Of a DNA stretch of 64,000 bases, positions 1 to 7,934 are shown piece by piece. The position numbers and the translations under genes were made by a program. Location: positions 278,392 to 342,391 of the forward strand of contig NZ_JACSCH020000004.1 in NCBI RefSeq assembly GCF_014451325.2, given 5' to 3'. The stretch is from Streptomyces sp. CB02980 (GTDB taxonomy: Bacteria > Actinomycetota > Actinomycetes > Streptomycetales > Streptomycetaceae). Position 1 is the stretch's first letter. Every line of letters starts with the position of its first letter. A model generated the notes under the pieces. That model was not told where the DNA came from and made no database searches. It worked only from the letters and a program-made list of their open reading frames with translations.

Positions 1-63
1 GGCGTGGTCGTTGCCCGCAAGCGGCCCCGTGGCCGTCCGCGCAAGAACCCGGTCGCGGCATGA
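1..63 (+). CDS. wblC: WblC/WhiB7-type transcription factor, C-terminal end only
   Basis: Only the last 20 codons are in the window. They encode a basic tail with the AT-hook core RGRPRK and end in a TGA at 61-63. WhiB7/WblC proteins carry such an AT-hook after the iron-sulfur WhiB domain and activate intrinsic antibiotic-resistance genes together with the main sigma factor. The WhiB domain is outside the window, so the identity rests on the AT-hook tail and on remembered gene order in Streptomyces, where wblC precedes a small zinc-ribbon gene and an ABC1 kinase. Another AT-hook protein cannot be excluded. Confidence 0.65.
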   Translation, partial: GVVVARKRPRGRPRKNPVAA

Positions 64-212
64 GCGCCACCGGAACCATCGACCGCCCCCTCACGCACGA
101 TCCCCAGAAGCAGGCCCCGATGACCTCTTCCACCAGCGAGCCCGCCGGCTCCGCGACCCCAGTCTTCTTCCCCTCCGCCGCGCCCACCGCGCGTCAGAAC
201 AGGACCCGTGAA

Positions 213-383
213 ATGCAACTCGCCCCAGAAGCCCTCGCCCGTGCCCATATGCACGAGCGTCACCGTGAGGCCGACGCGGAACGCCAGGCCGTGCGCCTGG
301 TCGCCGCCCGACGCATGCAGCGCCGCGCCGAGCGCGTCTCGCTGCGCGCCCGCCGCGCGCTGGCCATGGCCGTCATGAACTGA
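213..383 (+). CDS. small basic hypothetical protein (56 aa)
   Basis: A short Arg/Ala-rich protein with regular alternation of Arg, Glu and Ala, predicted to be mostly helical. The ATG at 213 is preferred because AGGAC lies 7 bases upstream. The same frame is open back to an ATG at 60, which overlaps the wblC stop by four bases, so a 107-aa product translationally coupled to wblC is possible. I do not recognise a domain. It is followed by a strong terminator, so it probably ends the wblC transcription unit. Confidence 0.5.
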   Translation: MQLAPEALARAHMHERHREADAERQAVRLVAARRMQRRAERVSLRARRALAMAVMN

Positions 384-426
384 CGACCGCCATGCACTGA
401 TCAACCCGCGCCCCCAGGGGCGCCCC

Positions 427-460
427 CGCGGGGGCCGGTCCGAACGGACCGGCCCCCGCG
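427..460 (+). terminator. intrinsic terminator-like hairpin after wblC unit
   Basis: A perfect 16-bp GC-rich inverted repeat (427-442 with 445-460) around an AA centre. There is no U-tract, as is common in Streptomyces. Confidence 0.75.
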
Positions 461-506
461 GTGCGTTGTCGGGTCCCCGGCGCTTCGTCGGGTTATCGTC
501 ACGAGG

Positions 507-689
507 GTGAACGACGCCCGTACCCCCGAGGGGCCCCTCGTCTGCGCGCGCTGCGGCAAGACGGCCGACACCCTGCCGCTGACCTGGACCTGTTCGGTGG
601 AGAACGGCCGGCGCAGCTACTTCTGCGAGGACTGCGCCCGCGCCAACATCCGTGCGATCGAAGGCCGCCTCGACTCCTCCTGGTGGTGA
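507..689 (+). CDS. small zinc-ribbon-like hypothetical protein (60 aa)
   Basis: It starts at GTG 507, with ACGAGG directly before it, so translation may be leaderless or weakly initiated. Two CxxC knuckles (CARC at residues 13-16 and CEDC near 40-43) suggest a structural zinc ribbon. The protein ends in a Trp-Trp pair. It converges on the ABC1 kinase gene with only a 5-base gap and no visible hairpin between them. Its function is unknown; a role in nucleic-acid or protein binding is only an inference from the knuckles. Confidence 0.65.
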   Translation: MNDARTPEGPLVCARCGKTADTLPLTWTCSVENGRRSYFCEDCARANIRAIEGRLDSSWW

Positions 690-694
690 CCCCG

Positions 695-2044
695 TCAGTC
701 CGAGGCGGCCGCCACGAAGCCCGGCAGCCACTCCTCCAGCTCGGCCCGCAGGCGCACCGTCGCGTTCAGCTGGCACAACACCCCGATGGTGCTCAGCGTC
801 ACCCGGTGTATCAGCAGGTACGAGGGCGGCAGGTTGAGCTGCTTGCCCAACTGGTGGGCGGGGGAGCGCGGGTCGGCGATGCGGGCCGCCTGGGTGCGCA
901 TCCAGCCGCGGGTGAAGAGGAAGGACTCCGCCTCCGCCGGTTCGATGATCGGCAGCAGGTACTCCAGGACCGCGTCGGGGTCGAGCGCCACGGACTTCTT
1001 GACGAAGCCGTCCGCCCGCAGCAGCTCGTAGACGGTCTCGGCCTCACCTTCCAGCGTCATCCGCAGACAGGTGCCGATCGTCTCCGGCAGCCCGCCCGGC
1101 AGCCGGTCCACCGTGCCGAAGTCGAGCACCCCGAGCCGCCAGCCCTCCGGTCCCTCGTCCTCGCCGGCACCCGGCAGCAGCCGGAAGTTCCCCGGGTGCG
1201 GATCGGCGTGCAGCAGACCGGTGCGCGCGGGGCCCGAGAAGAGGAAGCGGGCCAGGAGCTGGCCCGCCCGGTCCCGCTGCTCCGCCGTACCGTCCGCGAT
1301 CACCTCCGCGAGCGGGATGCCGTCCATCCACTCGGTCACCAGGACCTGATCCGCCCGGTGCACCACCGCCGGCACCAGTACGTCGGGGTCGTCCGCGAAC
1401 TCCTCCGCGTGCTTCTGCTGGGCCGCCGCCTCCAGGGCGTAGTCCAGCTCCTCCGAGACCCGGTCCCGCATCTCGGTGATCAGCGGCTTGATGTCCATCC
1501 CCGGGATCAGCGGGCCGAGCAGCCGGGCGAACCGGCTCAGCTGCGTCAGGTCCGAGAGCAGTGCCTCCCCGGCGCCCGGGTACTGCACCTTCACCGCGAC
1601 CTCGCGCCCGTCGTGCCACACGGCCCGGTGCACCTGCCCGATCGACGCGGCCGCCGCCGGCTTCTCCTCGAACTCCAGGAACAGCTCCCGCCACTCCGTG
1701 CCCAGCCGCTCCTCGAGGACGGCGTGCACGGTGCGCGTCGGCATCGGCGGCGCCGCGTCCTGAAGCTTCGTCAGGGCCGCCCGGTAGGGCCCGGCCACCT
1801 CCTCGGGAAGGGCCGACTCGAAGACGGACAGCGCCTGCCCGAACTTCATGGCCCCGCCCTTGAGCTCACCGAGCACCTTGAACAGCTGCTCGGCCGTGCG
1901 CTGCTGGAGCTCGCGGGCGACGAGCTCCGCCGATCTCCCGCCGATCCGCTTGCCCAGGCCCCAGGTGGCCCGGCCCGCGAAGCCGAGCGGCAACGCCGCC
2001 AACTTGGCGGTCCGGGTGACCGCCTTCCGGGGAAGATCAGACAT
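695..2044 (-). CDS. ABC1/UbiB (ADCK-like) atypical kinase family protein
   Basis: A 449-aa protein of the ABC1 family, whose characterised members (UbiB, COQ8) are atypical kinases/ATPases linked to isoprenoid lipid and quinone metabolism. Family marks are visible: KFGQ at about residues 67-70 (the KxGQ motif), an alanine-rich AAAAS nucleotide loop near 130-134, the lysine in VKVQ at about 152, HADPHPGN at 279-286 and DFG at 308-310. The ATG at 2044 was chosen because the open frame upstream of it runs through the end of the ThiF-like gene. Its promoter lies in the gap that carries a 27-bp tandem repeat. The substrate is unknown; S. coelicolor has a homologue in the same place by my memory of that map. 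Confidence 0.85.
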   Translation of the reverse strand: MSDLPRKAVTRTAKLAALPLGFAGRATWGLGKRIGGRSAELVARELQQRTAEQLFKVLGELKGGAMKFGQALSVFESALPEEVAGPYRAALTKLQDAAPPMPTRTVHAVLEERLGTEWRELFLEFEEKPAAAASIGQVHRAVWHDGREVAVKVQYPGAGEALLSDLTQLSRFARLLGPLIPGMDIKPLITEMRDRVSEELDYALEAAAQQKHAEEFADDPDVLVPAVVHRADQVLVTEWMDGIPLAEVIADGTAEQRDRAGQLLARFLFSGPARTGLLHADPHPGNFRLLPGAGEDEGPEGWRLGVLDFGTVDRLPGGLPETIGTCLRMTLEGEAETVYELLRADGFVKKSVALDPDAVLEYLLPIIEPAEAESFLFTRGWMRTQAARIADPRSPAHQLGKQLNLPPSYLLIHRVTLSTIGVLCQLNATVRLRAELEEWLPGFVAAASD

Positions 2045-2065
2045 ACGCCCCTCCAAAACCCAGAC

Positions 2066-2119
2066 TGCCGTGCCGCGCAGGGCGGTTACCCCTGCCGTGC
2101 CGCGCAGGGCCGTTACCCC
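2066..2119. repeat. 27-bp tandem direct repeat, two copies
   Basis: Copies at 2066-2092 and 2093-2119 abut and differ at one base. They fill most of the gap before the ABC1 kinase start and run 7 bases into the 3' end of the ThiF-like gene. They could be paired protein-binding sites or a slippage product. Confidence 0.85.
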
Positions 2120-3252
2120 GCCATTGTGTCCTGCGCGCCTCCGGCTGCGGAGGCACGCTCCCCCTCTCCGCCGCGCGCCGCCCCGCAGGGGCAGGCCGGA
2201 TGGGGTCTCAGCCGCTCCGCCCGCCACTCCAACAGCGGCAGCGACGTCTCCCAGCGGGTACCGGTGCTCGCCGGGAGATCCCCGTCGAGGAAGGCCAGCG
2301 CGTGCGCGGCGGCGAGACCCGCCACCGCCGTCGCGAGACCCAGGTCGCAGGCGGGCAGGGGATGGCGGGCGCCGGAGCGCCACTGGGCCAGCAGCCGGGG
2401 CCAGTCCGACTCCCGGTCCGTCCGCTCCTCCTGAAGACACCGCGCGCACGCCGTGCCGCCCGGCAGGACGAGCGGCCCGACGACTCCCGTCGCCTCCAGG
2501 ACCCCGGCGTACAGGTGCGGGGTCCCCGTGGTGACCCACCGCTGTGCCGGAAGCGGATCGGGGACGTACGCGCCGAGACCGTCCCGCGGCGTCACCACGA
2601 CGAGTGACAGCCCGACGCCGCCGGAGCCCTCACCCGGTCCGCCCGGGCCGCGCGACCTCCGCCACCGGCCGACCAGCCGGCGGGCCGCCGTCGCCCGGCG
2701 TTCGCCGACCGCCTCGGCCGGCAGTCCGCCCGGGGCCGTCTCCCAGGGCTCGACCCGGCCCGAGTCGACGACCTCGACCCCGCCCACGCCCGCCGCCGCG
2801 AGCAGCACCGCCACCATCGACCCCACCCGCCCCGCGCCCCGGACCTGGACGCGCACGGCCCGCCGGGCCGCCAGGGTCCGTACCGCCCGCTCCGGCCCGG
2901 GGTGGACGACGGAGAGGGAGGCGAGATCGGCGCGGAGCGGATCGAGGGCGGTGTCCACCGCGCCGACCACAGGCCCGGTCCTCCCCGGCCGCCCGGTCGA
3001 GGCGTCGGCGAGCAGTCCCGCCGACTCGAGCCGCCCGAGCAGCGCGTCGAGACGTCCGGACGGCAGGCCGAGGGTCCTCGCCTCGGCCCGGAGCAGCTCG
3101 GCGCCGCGGGTGCCGTCGAGCAGCCCGAGCAGGGTCCCCGTCGCCTGGTCGACCGGGTCGAGCACCACCGCGTGCGCCGGGGTGACCCCGAACTGCACGC
3201 TGCGAAGACTCCGCCAGGCGCGCCGCAGCGCCGGTTTCACCATCGGATGCAT
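2113..3252 (-). CDS. ThiF/E1-like adenylyltransferase-fold protein
   Basis: A 379-aa protein. Residues 1-90 resemble a winged-helix-like leader of unclear role. Residues 130-250 form a Rossmann segment with the dinucleotide loop RGAGRVGS at 138-145 followed by VEVVDSGRV, as in ThiF/MoeB/E1 enzymes that adenylate a C-terminal carboxylate. A CxxC (CARC, near 275) and a C-terminal CPC pair could hold the family's zinc. No partner ubiquitin-like protein (ThiS/MoaD) lies beside it. Whether it keeps adenylation activity is uncertain. ATG 3252 is used; ATG 3243 is also possible. It is divergent from the YgjP-like gene. Confidence 0.75.
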   Translation of the reverse strand: MHPMVKPALRRAWRSLRSVQFGVTPAHAVVLDPVDQATGTLLGLLDGTRGAELLRAEARTLGLPSGRLDALLGRLESAGLLADASTGRPGRTGPVVGAVDTALDPLRADLASLSVVHPGPERAVRTLAARRAVRVQVRGAGRVGSMVAVLLAAAGVGGVEVVDSGRVEPWETAPGGLPAEAVGERRATAARRLVGRWRRSRGPGGPGEGSGGVGLSLVVVTPRDGLGAYVPDPLPAQRWVTTGTPHLYAGVLEATGVVGPLVLPGGTACARCLQEERTDRESDWPRLLAQWRSGARHPLPACDLGLATAVAGLAAAHALAFLDGDLPASTGTRWETSLPLLEWRAERLRPHPACPCGAARGGEGERASAAGGAQDTMAG

Positions 3253-3267
3253 TTCCCCCGCCCCCCA

Positions 3268-3295
3268 TTCATGATCGACAGCTTCATGATCGACA
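3268..3295. repeat. 13-nt direct repeat upstream of the ThiF-like gene
   Basis: TTCATGATCGACA occurs at 3268-3280 and again at 3283-3295, a 15-bp period. It lies 16-43 bases upstream of the ThiF-like start, inside the presumed 5' leader or promoter. Confidence 0.85.
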
Positions 3296-3350
3296 ACGGC
3301 CTTTCGCCGCCGAGTCGAGAATGCCCCGCCGCCGTGACGGTCGCCGAAAG

Positions 3351-3359
3351 TTGTCCACA
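3351..3359 (+). promoter_or_regulatory. isolated DnaA-box-like 9-mer
   Basis: TTGTCCACA, which matches the Streptomyces DnaA-box consensus exactly, sits in the divergent gap between the ThiF-like and YgjP-like genes. A single copy may be a titration or regulatory site, or chance. Confidence 0.4.
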
Positions 3360-3464
3360 GGCGAGGGGATTAATCATTCGAATCGTGTGGGGTGTGAGCG
3401 GATCGTTGCCGAAACCACCCCGGAGGCGGGACTTCCCCCGCTGACAGCGGGTAACGTCGGGGCC

Positions 3465-4040
3465 GTGCCCGCCGACCCACAGCGCAGCGTGACCGACAAG
3501 CCGCACCGCGGTGCGGGGACGAGTGCGGTCGAGGTCCGCAGAAGCCCACGACGGAGCAGAACCGTCTCGGCCTACCGCGAGGGCGACCGGACCGTCGTGC
3601 TCATCCCGGCCCGGATGTCCGAGGCCGAGGAGCGCCGCTGGGTCGGCGTGATGCTGGACAAACTCGCCGCCCAGGAGAGCCGCAGCGTCCTCGGGGACCG
3701 CGAGCTGACCGAGCGGTCGCTGCGGCTGTCCGAGCAGTACTTCGGCGGCCGGGCCCGCCCCAGCTCCGTGCGCTGGGTCACCAACCAGAACACCCGCTGG
3801 GGCTCCTGCACCCCCTCCGAGGGCAGCATCCGCCTCTCCCACCGGCTCCAGGGCATGCCCGAGTACGTCGTCGACTACGTCCTCCTGCACGAGCTGGCCC
3901 ATCTGCTCGTCCCCGGGCACGGCCCCGGGTTCTGGCGGCTCCTGGAGGCGTATCCCCGCACCGAGCGGGCCCGCGGCTACCTGGAGGGCGTGGTCGCCGC
4001 CGAGCGCCTGCCGCACCTCCCGGGCGCTCGCGAGGAGTGA
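3465..4040 (+). CDS. YgjP-like (DUF45) zinc metallopeptidase
   Basis: A 191-aa protein of the YgjP/SprT-like metallopeptidase group. The zinc motif HELAH is at residues 142-146 with a further His (GHG) at 152, and the family signature RWGSC is at 111-115. The basic N-terminus (residues 20-35) has no membrane segment, so it is cytoplasmic. The GTG at 3465 is chosen because the frame upstream crosses non-coding divergent promoter sequence. The substrate is unknown. Confidence 0.85.
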   Translation: MPADPQRSVTDKPHRGAGTSAVEVRRSPRRSRTVSAYREGDRTVVLIPARMSEAEERRWVGVMLDKLAAQESRSVLGDRELTERSLRLSEQYFGGRARPSSVRWVTNQNTRWGSCTPSEGSIRLSHRLQGMPEYVVDYVLLHELAHLLVPGHGPGFWRLLEAYPRTERARGYLEGVVAAERLPHLPGAREE

Positions 4041-4216
4041 CTCCGTCCGCTTGCGAGGGGCCCCGGCCGCTCGCGGGGAGTGATCCCGGCGGTACGCGCG
4101 CGTGACCGGGGTTTCCCGATTCCGTACCGAAAACGACCTGCGCTGTCTCAATGTCGCACTCAGCGGCTAGCCTGGCGCGAGCATTCGCCATTCGGGATGG
4201 GGGACGGTCGTTACGC

Positions 4217-5881
4217 ATGGGCAGGGAATTCCAACGCGGCCACAAGGCCAAGATCAGTGATCTCACCGCGGGTACCGATCTGTACATCGGTGTGCAGATC
4301 GCGGCCCCCGGACTGACCTTCGACATCAGCTGTTTCGGACTCGACGCGGACGAGCGGCTCTCCGACGACCGCTACTTCGTCTTCTTCAACCAGCCGAAGA
4401 CGCCCGAGGAGTCCGTCCAGCTGCTCGGGGCGCAGTCCGGTGACACCGAGTCCTTCCGCGTGACTCTCGACCGTATCCCCGCCGACATCCACAAGCTGTC
4501 GTTCACCGCGACCATCGACGGCGCCGGCCAGATGTCGCAGGTCGGCCCCGGTCACCTGCGGATCGTGGCGGGCGGCGAGGAGGTCGCCCGGTACGCCTTC
4601 ACCGGCGCGGAGTTCACCACCGAGCGCGCGGTGATGCTCGGCGACTTCTACCTCAAGGACGTGTGGCGGTTCGCCGCCGTCGGCCAGGGCTTCGACGGTG
4701 GCCTCGACGCGCTCCTGAGGAACTTCGGCGGCGAGGTCGCCGAGGAGGAGCCCGCCCAGCAGCAGGCCGCGCCCGGCTTCGCCCCGCCGCCGCAGGCGAC
4801 GGCGCCCCCGGCGTTCGGCGCCCCCGCGGCCCCGGCGCCCGCGCCCGCCTTCGGCGCGCCCCCGGCGCCCGCACCGGCTCCCGCCCCCGCGTTCGGCGCT
4901 CCGCCGGCTCCACCCGCGCCCGTGCCGCCCGCTCAGCCGGTGCACACGGCGCCGACCATGGTGGCGCCGATGGCGCCCGCCCCGGTCCCGCCGCCCGCAC
5001 CGGCTCCCGCCCCGTACGGGCAGCAGCCTCCCGCCTACGGCCAGGTCCCGGGACAGCCTCCGGGCCAGTACCCCGGCCAGGTGCCGCCGCAGGCGCCCGG
5101 CCAGTACCCCGGTCAGCAGCCGCCGGCGCCCGGCTACGGCCAGGCCGCCCCCGCCCCGTACGGTCAGCAGCCGTCGTACGGTCAGCAGCCCGGCGTCCCG
5201 CAGGGTGTCCCGGCGACCGGAGCGGGCCTCGCCGCCGCGCTCGCGCCGTACAAGGAGACCCCCACCGGCGCCCGCTGGACCCCGCAGAACCAGCAGCTCA
5301 TGCGGGTCGACCTGGCCATGGGCGGCATGCCCGTGCTCGCCCGGCAGGGCTCCATGGTCATGTACCAGGGCAAGGTCGACTTCTCCCACAAGGGCGCCGG
5401 CTTCACCGGCCGGATCGTCGGCAACGCCACCGGCCAGGAGATGCAGCTGATGCGCTGCACCGGCCGCGGCCAGCTCTTCCTCGCCGAGGAGGGCGCCCAC
5501 CTGCACCCGATCGAGCTCCAGGGCGACGGCATCTGCGTCTCCGCGGAGAACGTCCTCGCGTTCGACGAGTCCCTGCAGTACGAGGTGCGGCGCATCGAAG
5601 GCCACGGCATCCCCGGCGGCGCCCTGTTCACCATGCAGTTCCAGGGCACCGGCACCGTCGTCGTGAAGACCCACGGCGTGCCCGTGGTGCTGCCCGTCAC
5701 GCCGACCACCTTCGCCGACTGCAACGCCGTCGTGGCGTGGTCGTCCGCGTCCCAGGTCATCCTCTCCAGCCAGGTGCGGCTCCGCCGCAACGCCTACCCC
5801 GGCCACAGCGGAGAGACCGTGAACCTCCAGTTCCGGGGAGCCCCCGGCAACTTCATCGTCGTCCAGCCCTACGAGGTCTGA
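4217..5881 (+). CDS. TerD-domain / AIM24 fusion protein
   Basis: A 554-aa protein in three parts. Residues 1-190 form a TerD-type domain (calcium-binding stress family, with FGLDADERLSDDRYFVFFN near 40-57). Residues 195-350 are a low-complexity Pro/Ala/Gln linker, first with Ala-Pro-Phe-Gly-Ala blocks, then Gln-Pro-Gly-Gln-Tyr blocks. Residues 355-554 form an AIM24 (TIGR00266) beta-rich domain beginning near the motif RQGSMVMYQGKVDF. ATG 4217 is preferred over the in-frame upstream ATG at 4151 because a GGATGGGGGA purine tract precedes it and the TerD fold begins there. It leads a three-gene set of AIM24 proteins. Ter proteins are linked to tellurite and other membrane stress; the role of the fusion is unknown. 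Confidence 0.85.
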   Translation: MGREFQRGHKAKISDLTAGTDLYIGVQIAAPGLTFDISCFGLDADERLSDDRYFVFFNQPKTPEESVQLLGAQSGDTESFRVTLDRIPADIHKLSFTATIDGAGQMSQVGPGHLRIVAGGEEVARYAFTGAEFTTERAVMLGDFYLKDVWRFAAVGQGFDGGLDALLRNFGGEVAEEEPAQQQAAPGFAPPPQATAPPAFGAPAAPAPAPAFGAPPAPAPAPAPAFGAPPAPPAPVPPAQPVHTAPTMVAPMAPAPVPPPAPAPAPYGQQPPAYGQVPGQPPGQYPGQVPPQAPGQYPGQQPPAPGYGQAAPAPYGQQPSYGQQPGVPQGVPATGAGLAAALAPYKETPTGARWTPQNQQLMRVDLAMGGMPVLARQGSMVMYQGKVDFSHKGAGFTGRIVGNATGQEMQLMRCTGRGQLFLAEEGAHLHPIELQGDGICVSAENVLAFDESLQYEVRRIEGHGIPGGALFTMQFQGTGTVVVKTHGVPVVLPVTPTTFADCNAVVAWSSASQVILSSQVRLRRNAYPGHSGETVNLQFRGAPGNFIVVQPYEV

Positions 5882-5895
5882 GGGAGCCCGAAGTC

Positions 5896-6576
5896 ATGAA
5901 CCAGCAATTCGCGGGCTACGCCCCGACCCCCGTCGCGGCCCGGATGGAGAACCACGGCCGCGCCATGCTCCAGGTGGCCATGGCCTCCGGCCAGGACCTC
6001 TACGCCCGGACCGGCTCGATGGTCTCCTACGAGGGCTACATCACCTACGAGCCCAACCCGCCCGCCGCCCGCCAGGTCGCCCAGCAGTGGGTCACCGGCG
6101 AGGGCGCGCCCATCATGAAGTGCTCCGGCGACGGACTGCTGTACCTCGCCGACTACGGCGCCGACGTCGTCGTGATCAACCTGCAGAACGACTCGCTCTC
6201 GGTCAACGGCACCAACCTGCTCGCCTTCGACGCGCACCTCCAGTGGGGCGTCGAGCGGGTCAAGGGACTCGCCAAGTTCGCCGGTCAGGGCCTGTTCAAC
6301 GTCGAGATCGCCGGCACCGGCTGGGTCGCCCTGACCTCGCGCGGCACCCCGATCGTCGTCGACTGCGGCCGCGGCGACGACGAGACGTACGTCGACCCCG
6401 ACGCGCTCGTCGCCTGGTCGCCGTCGCTCAAGGTCAAGGGCAAGCGCAGCTTCAAGGCGTCCTCCCTCATCGGGCGGGGCAGCGGCGAGGCATTCCAGAT
6501 GGCCTTCTCGGGCCAGGGCATCGTCGTCGTACAGCCGAGCGAGGACAGCACCGACCGCCTCCGGGTCCGGGGCTGA
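5896..6576 (+). CDS. AIM24 family protein (second of three)
   Basis: A 226-aa stand-alone AIM24-family protein (mitochondrial biogenesis AIM24 / TIGR00266). It has the same repeat features as its neighbours: ARTGSMVSYEG near residue 38, a KCSGDGLLYLADYG strand, and a terminal segment GQGIVVVQPSE. No signal peptide or membrane helix is visible. It starts 14 bases after the TerD-AIM24 stop, with GGAG at the ribosome site, so the three genes are probably cotranscribed. Paralogous triplication suggests a hetero-oligomer; the function in bacteria is unknown. Confidence 0.85.
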   Translation: MNQQFAGYAPTPVAARMENHGRAMLQVAMASGQDLYARTGSMVSYEGYITYEPNPPAARQVAQQWVTGEGAPIMKCSGDGLLYLADYGADVVVINLQNDSLSVNGTNLLAFDAHLQWGVERVKGLAKFAGQGLFNVEIAGTGWVALTSRGTPIVVDCGRGDDETYVDPDALVAWSPSLKVKGKRSFKASSLIGRGSGEAFQMAFSGQGIVVVQPSEDSTDRLRVRG

Positions 6577-6595
6577 GGGGGAGCGAGAACACACC

Positions 6596-7351
6596 ATGCA
6601 GAGCCCGCTTTTCAACCACGCCGAACAGCAGAGCCAGGAGCGGTACGTCATCCAGAACCCGCAGCTCCTGCGGGTCAGCCTCACCGGGCAGGACGACGTC
6701 CTGGCCCGCAAGGGCGCCATGGTCGCGTACCAGGGACTCGTCGACTTCGACGGCGAGTACAAGACCCCCGGCCAGCGCCGGGCCCAGGCCCGCACCGGTG
6801 AGGGCCTCGACCTGATGCGCTGCTCCGGCCAGGGCACGGTCTACCTCGCCAACCTCGCCCAGTACGTCCACGTCGTGGACGTCGAGCAGGAGGGCCTGAC
6901 CGTCGACAGCGCCTACGTCCTGGCGCTCGACTCGACCCTTCACACCGAGGTCATCGCCGTCGACAGCCAGTACGGCGTCTCCGGCACCGGCAAGTACCAG
7001 CTCAACATCTCCGGCCGCGGCCGGGTCGCCCTGATGACCTCGGGGCAGCCGCTGATGATGCAGGTCACGCCCGAGAAGTACGTGAGCGTCGACGCGGACG
7101 CCATCGTCGCCTGGTCCACCGGGCTGCGCGTCCAGATGCAGGCGCAGACGCACAGCTCCAGCGTCCGCACCCGCCGCGGCAGCACCGGCGAGGGCTGGGA
7201 ACTCAGCTTCCTCGGCCAGGGTTTCGCGCTCGTCCAGCCCAGCGAGGTCATGCCCCCGCAGAACGCGGCCATCGGCCAGGGCATCGCCGCCCAGTTCGGC
7301 GCCGGACAGCACGGCTCCCACGCCCAGAACCAGAACAACGCCTGGAACTAG
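6596..7351 (+). CDS. AIM24 family protein (third of three)
   Basis: A 251-aa AIM24-family protein with ARKGAMVAYQG near residue 38 and the closing strand GQGFALVQPSE. It has a short Gln/Asn-rich tail (GAGQHGSHAQNQNNAWN) not found in the other two copies. It lies 19 bases after the second copy and is followed by an 18-bp perfect hairpin that ends the unit. It aligns by eye with both upstream AIM24 domains, consistent with tandem duplication and divergence. Confidence 0.85.
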   Translation: MQSPLFNHAEQQSQERYVIQNPQLLRVSLTGQDDVLARKGAMVAYQGLVDFDGEYKTPGQRRAQARTGEGLDLMRCSGQGTVYLANLAQYVHVVDVEQEGLTVDSAYVLALDSTLHTEVIAVDSQYGVSGTGKYQLNISGRGRVALMTSGQPLMMQVTPEKYVSVDADAIVAWSTGLRVQMQAQTHSSSVRTRRGSTGEGWELSFLGQGFALVQPSEVMPPQNAAIGQGIAAQFGAGQHGSHAQNQNNAWN

Positions 7352-7363
7352 GCACCGGACGGA

Positions 7364-7399
7364 CGTGAGGGGCGGTCGGCATGCCGACCGCCCCTCACG
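7364..7399. terminator. bidirectional terminator
   Basis: A perfect 36-bp palindrome (7364-7381 with 7382-7399) between the convergent AIM24 and NUDIX genes. It can fold on either strand. Confidence 0.85.
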
Positions 7400-7409
7400 C
7401 GTGCGTGCC

Positions 7410-7934
7410 CTACGAGAGCCGCGCCAGCGTGCCCTCCAGGAGACGGACCACCGACGTGTCCGCCACGCCCGCCACCTCCTCGTACGTGAACCAGCGCAGG
7501 TCCAGCGACTCCTCGCTGATCTGCTCCACCGCACCGGCCGGGGCCAGCGCCGCGTACTGCACGTCCAGGTGCCAGTGGCAGGGCGCCGGGATCGGATGCC
7601 GGTCGAGCCGCACCGGGCCGCCCGGCAGCAGGGTCAGCCCCGTGATCCCCGACTCCTCGGTGGCCTCCCGCAGCGCGGCCGCCTCGACCGTCGCGTCACC
7701 CGCCTCGCAGTGACCGCCCATCTGCAGCCACATGCCCAGCTTCTTGTGCAGGGTCAGCAGCACCCGCCCGCGCGCCGGGTCGACCACCAGCGCGCTGGAG
7801 GTCAGATGCCCGGCCCCACAGGGCTTGTACATGCCGTCCGGATGCGCGTCCAGGTGTGCCAGATACAGGTCGCGGAGCTCCGGCTGGTCCTCGTACCCCT
7901 TGAGGACGAGGACCGCGTCGTCGTGCAGAGTCAC
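7410..7934 (-). CDS. NUDIX hydrolase
   Basis: A 174-aa protein with a Nudix box in the order GHCEAGDATVEAAALREATEESG (near residues 72-94; it follows GX5EX7REUXEEXGU with small changes). The enzyme hydrolyses a nucleoside-diphosphate-linked substrate using Mg. GTG 7934 overlaps the upstream stop as GTGA, and AAGGAG precedes it, so it is translationally coupled to the DUF2342 gene. The N-terminal 45 residues are unlike the simplest Nudix enzymes. The substrate cannot be read from the sequence. Confidence 0.85.
   Translation of the reverse strand: MTLHDDAVLVLKGYEDQPELRDLYLAHLDAHPDGMYKPCGAGHLTSSALVVDPARGRVLLTLHKKLGMWLQMGGHCEAGDATVEAAALREATEESGITGLTLLPGGPVRLDRHPIPAPCHWHLDVQYAALAPAGAVEQISEESLDLRWFTYEEVAGVADTSVVRLLEGTLARLS

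Noticed and set aside
60..212. N-terminal 51-residue extension of the small protein after wblC
   Set aside because: The stretch is compositionally unlike the helical remainder, and AGGAC sits at the right distance before ATG 213; the ATGA overlap at 60 keeps it possible.
461..2434. 657-residue plus-strand open frame opposite the ABC1 kinase
   Set aside because: Arg/Gln/Leu-rich shadow frame; the ABC1 kinase on the minus strand has full family motifs.
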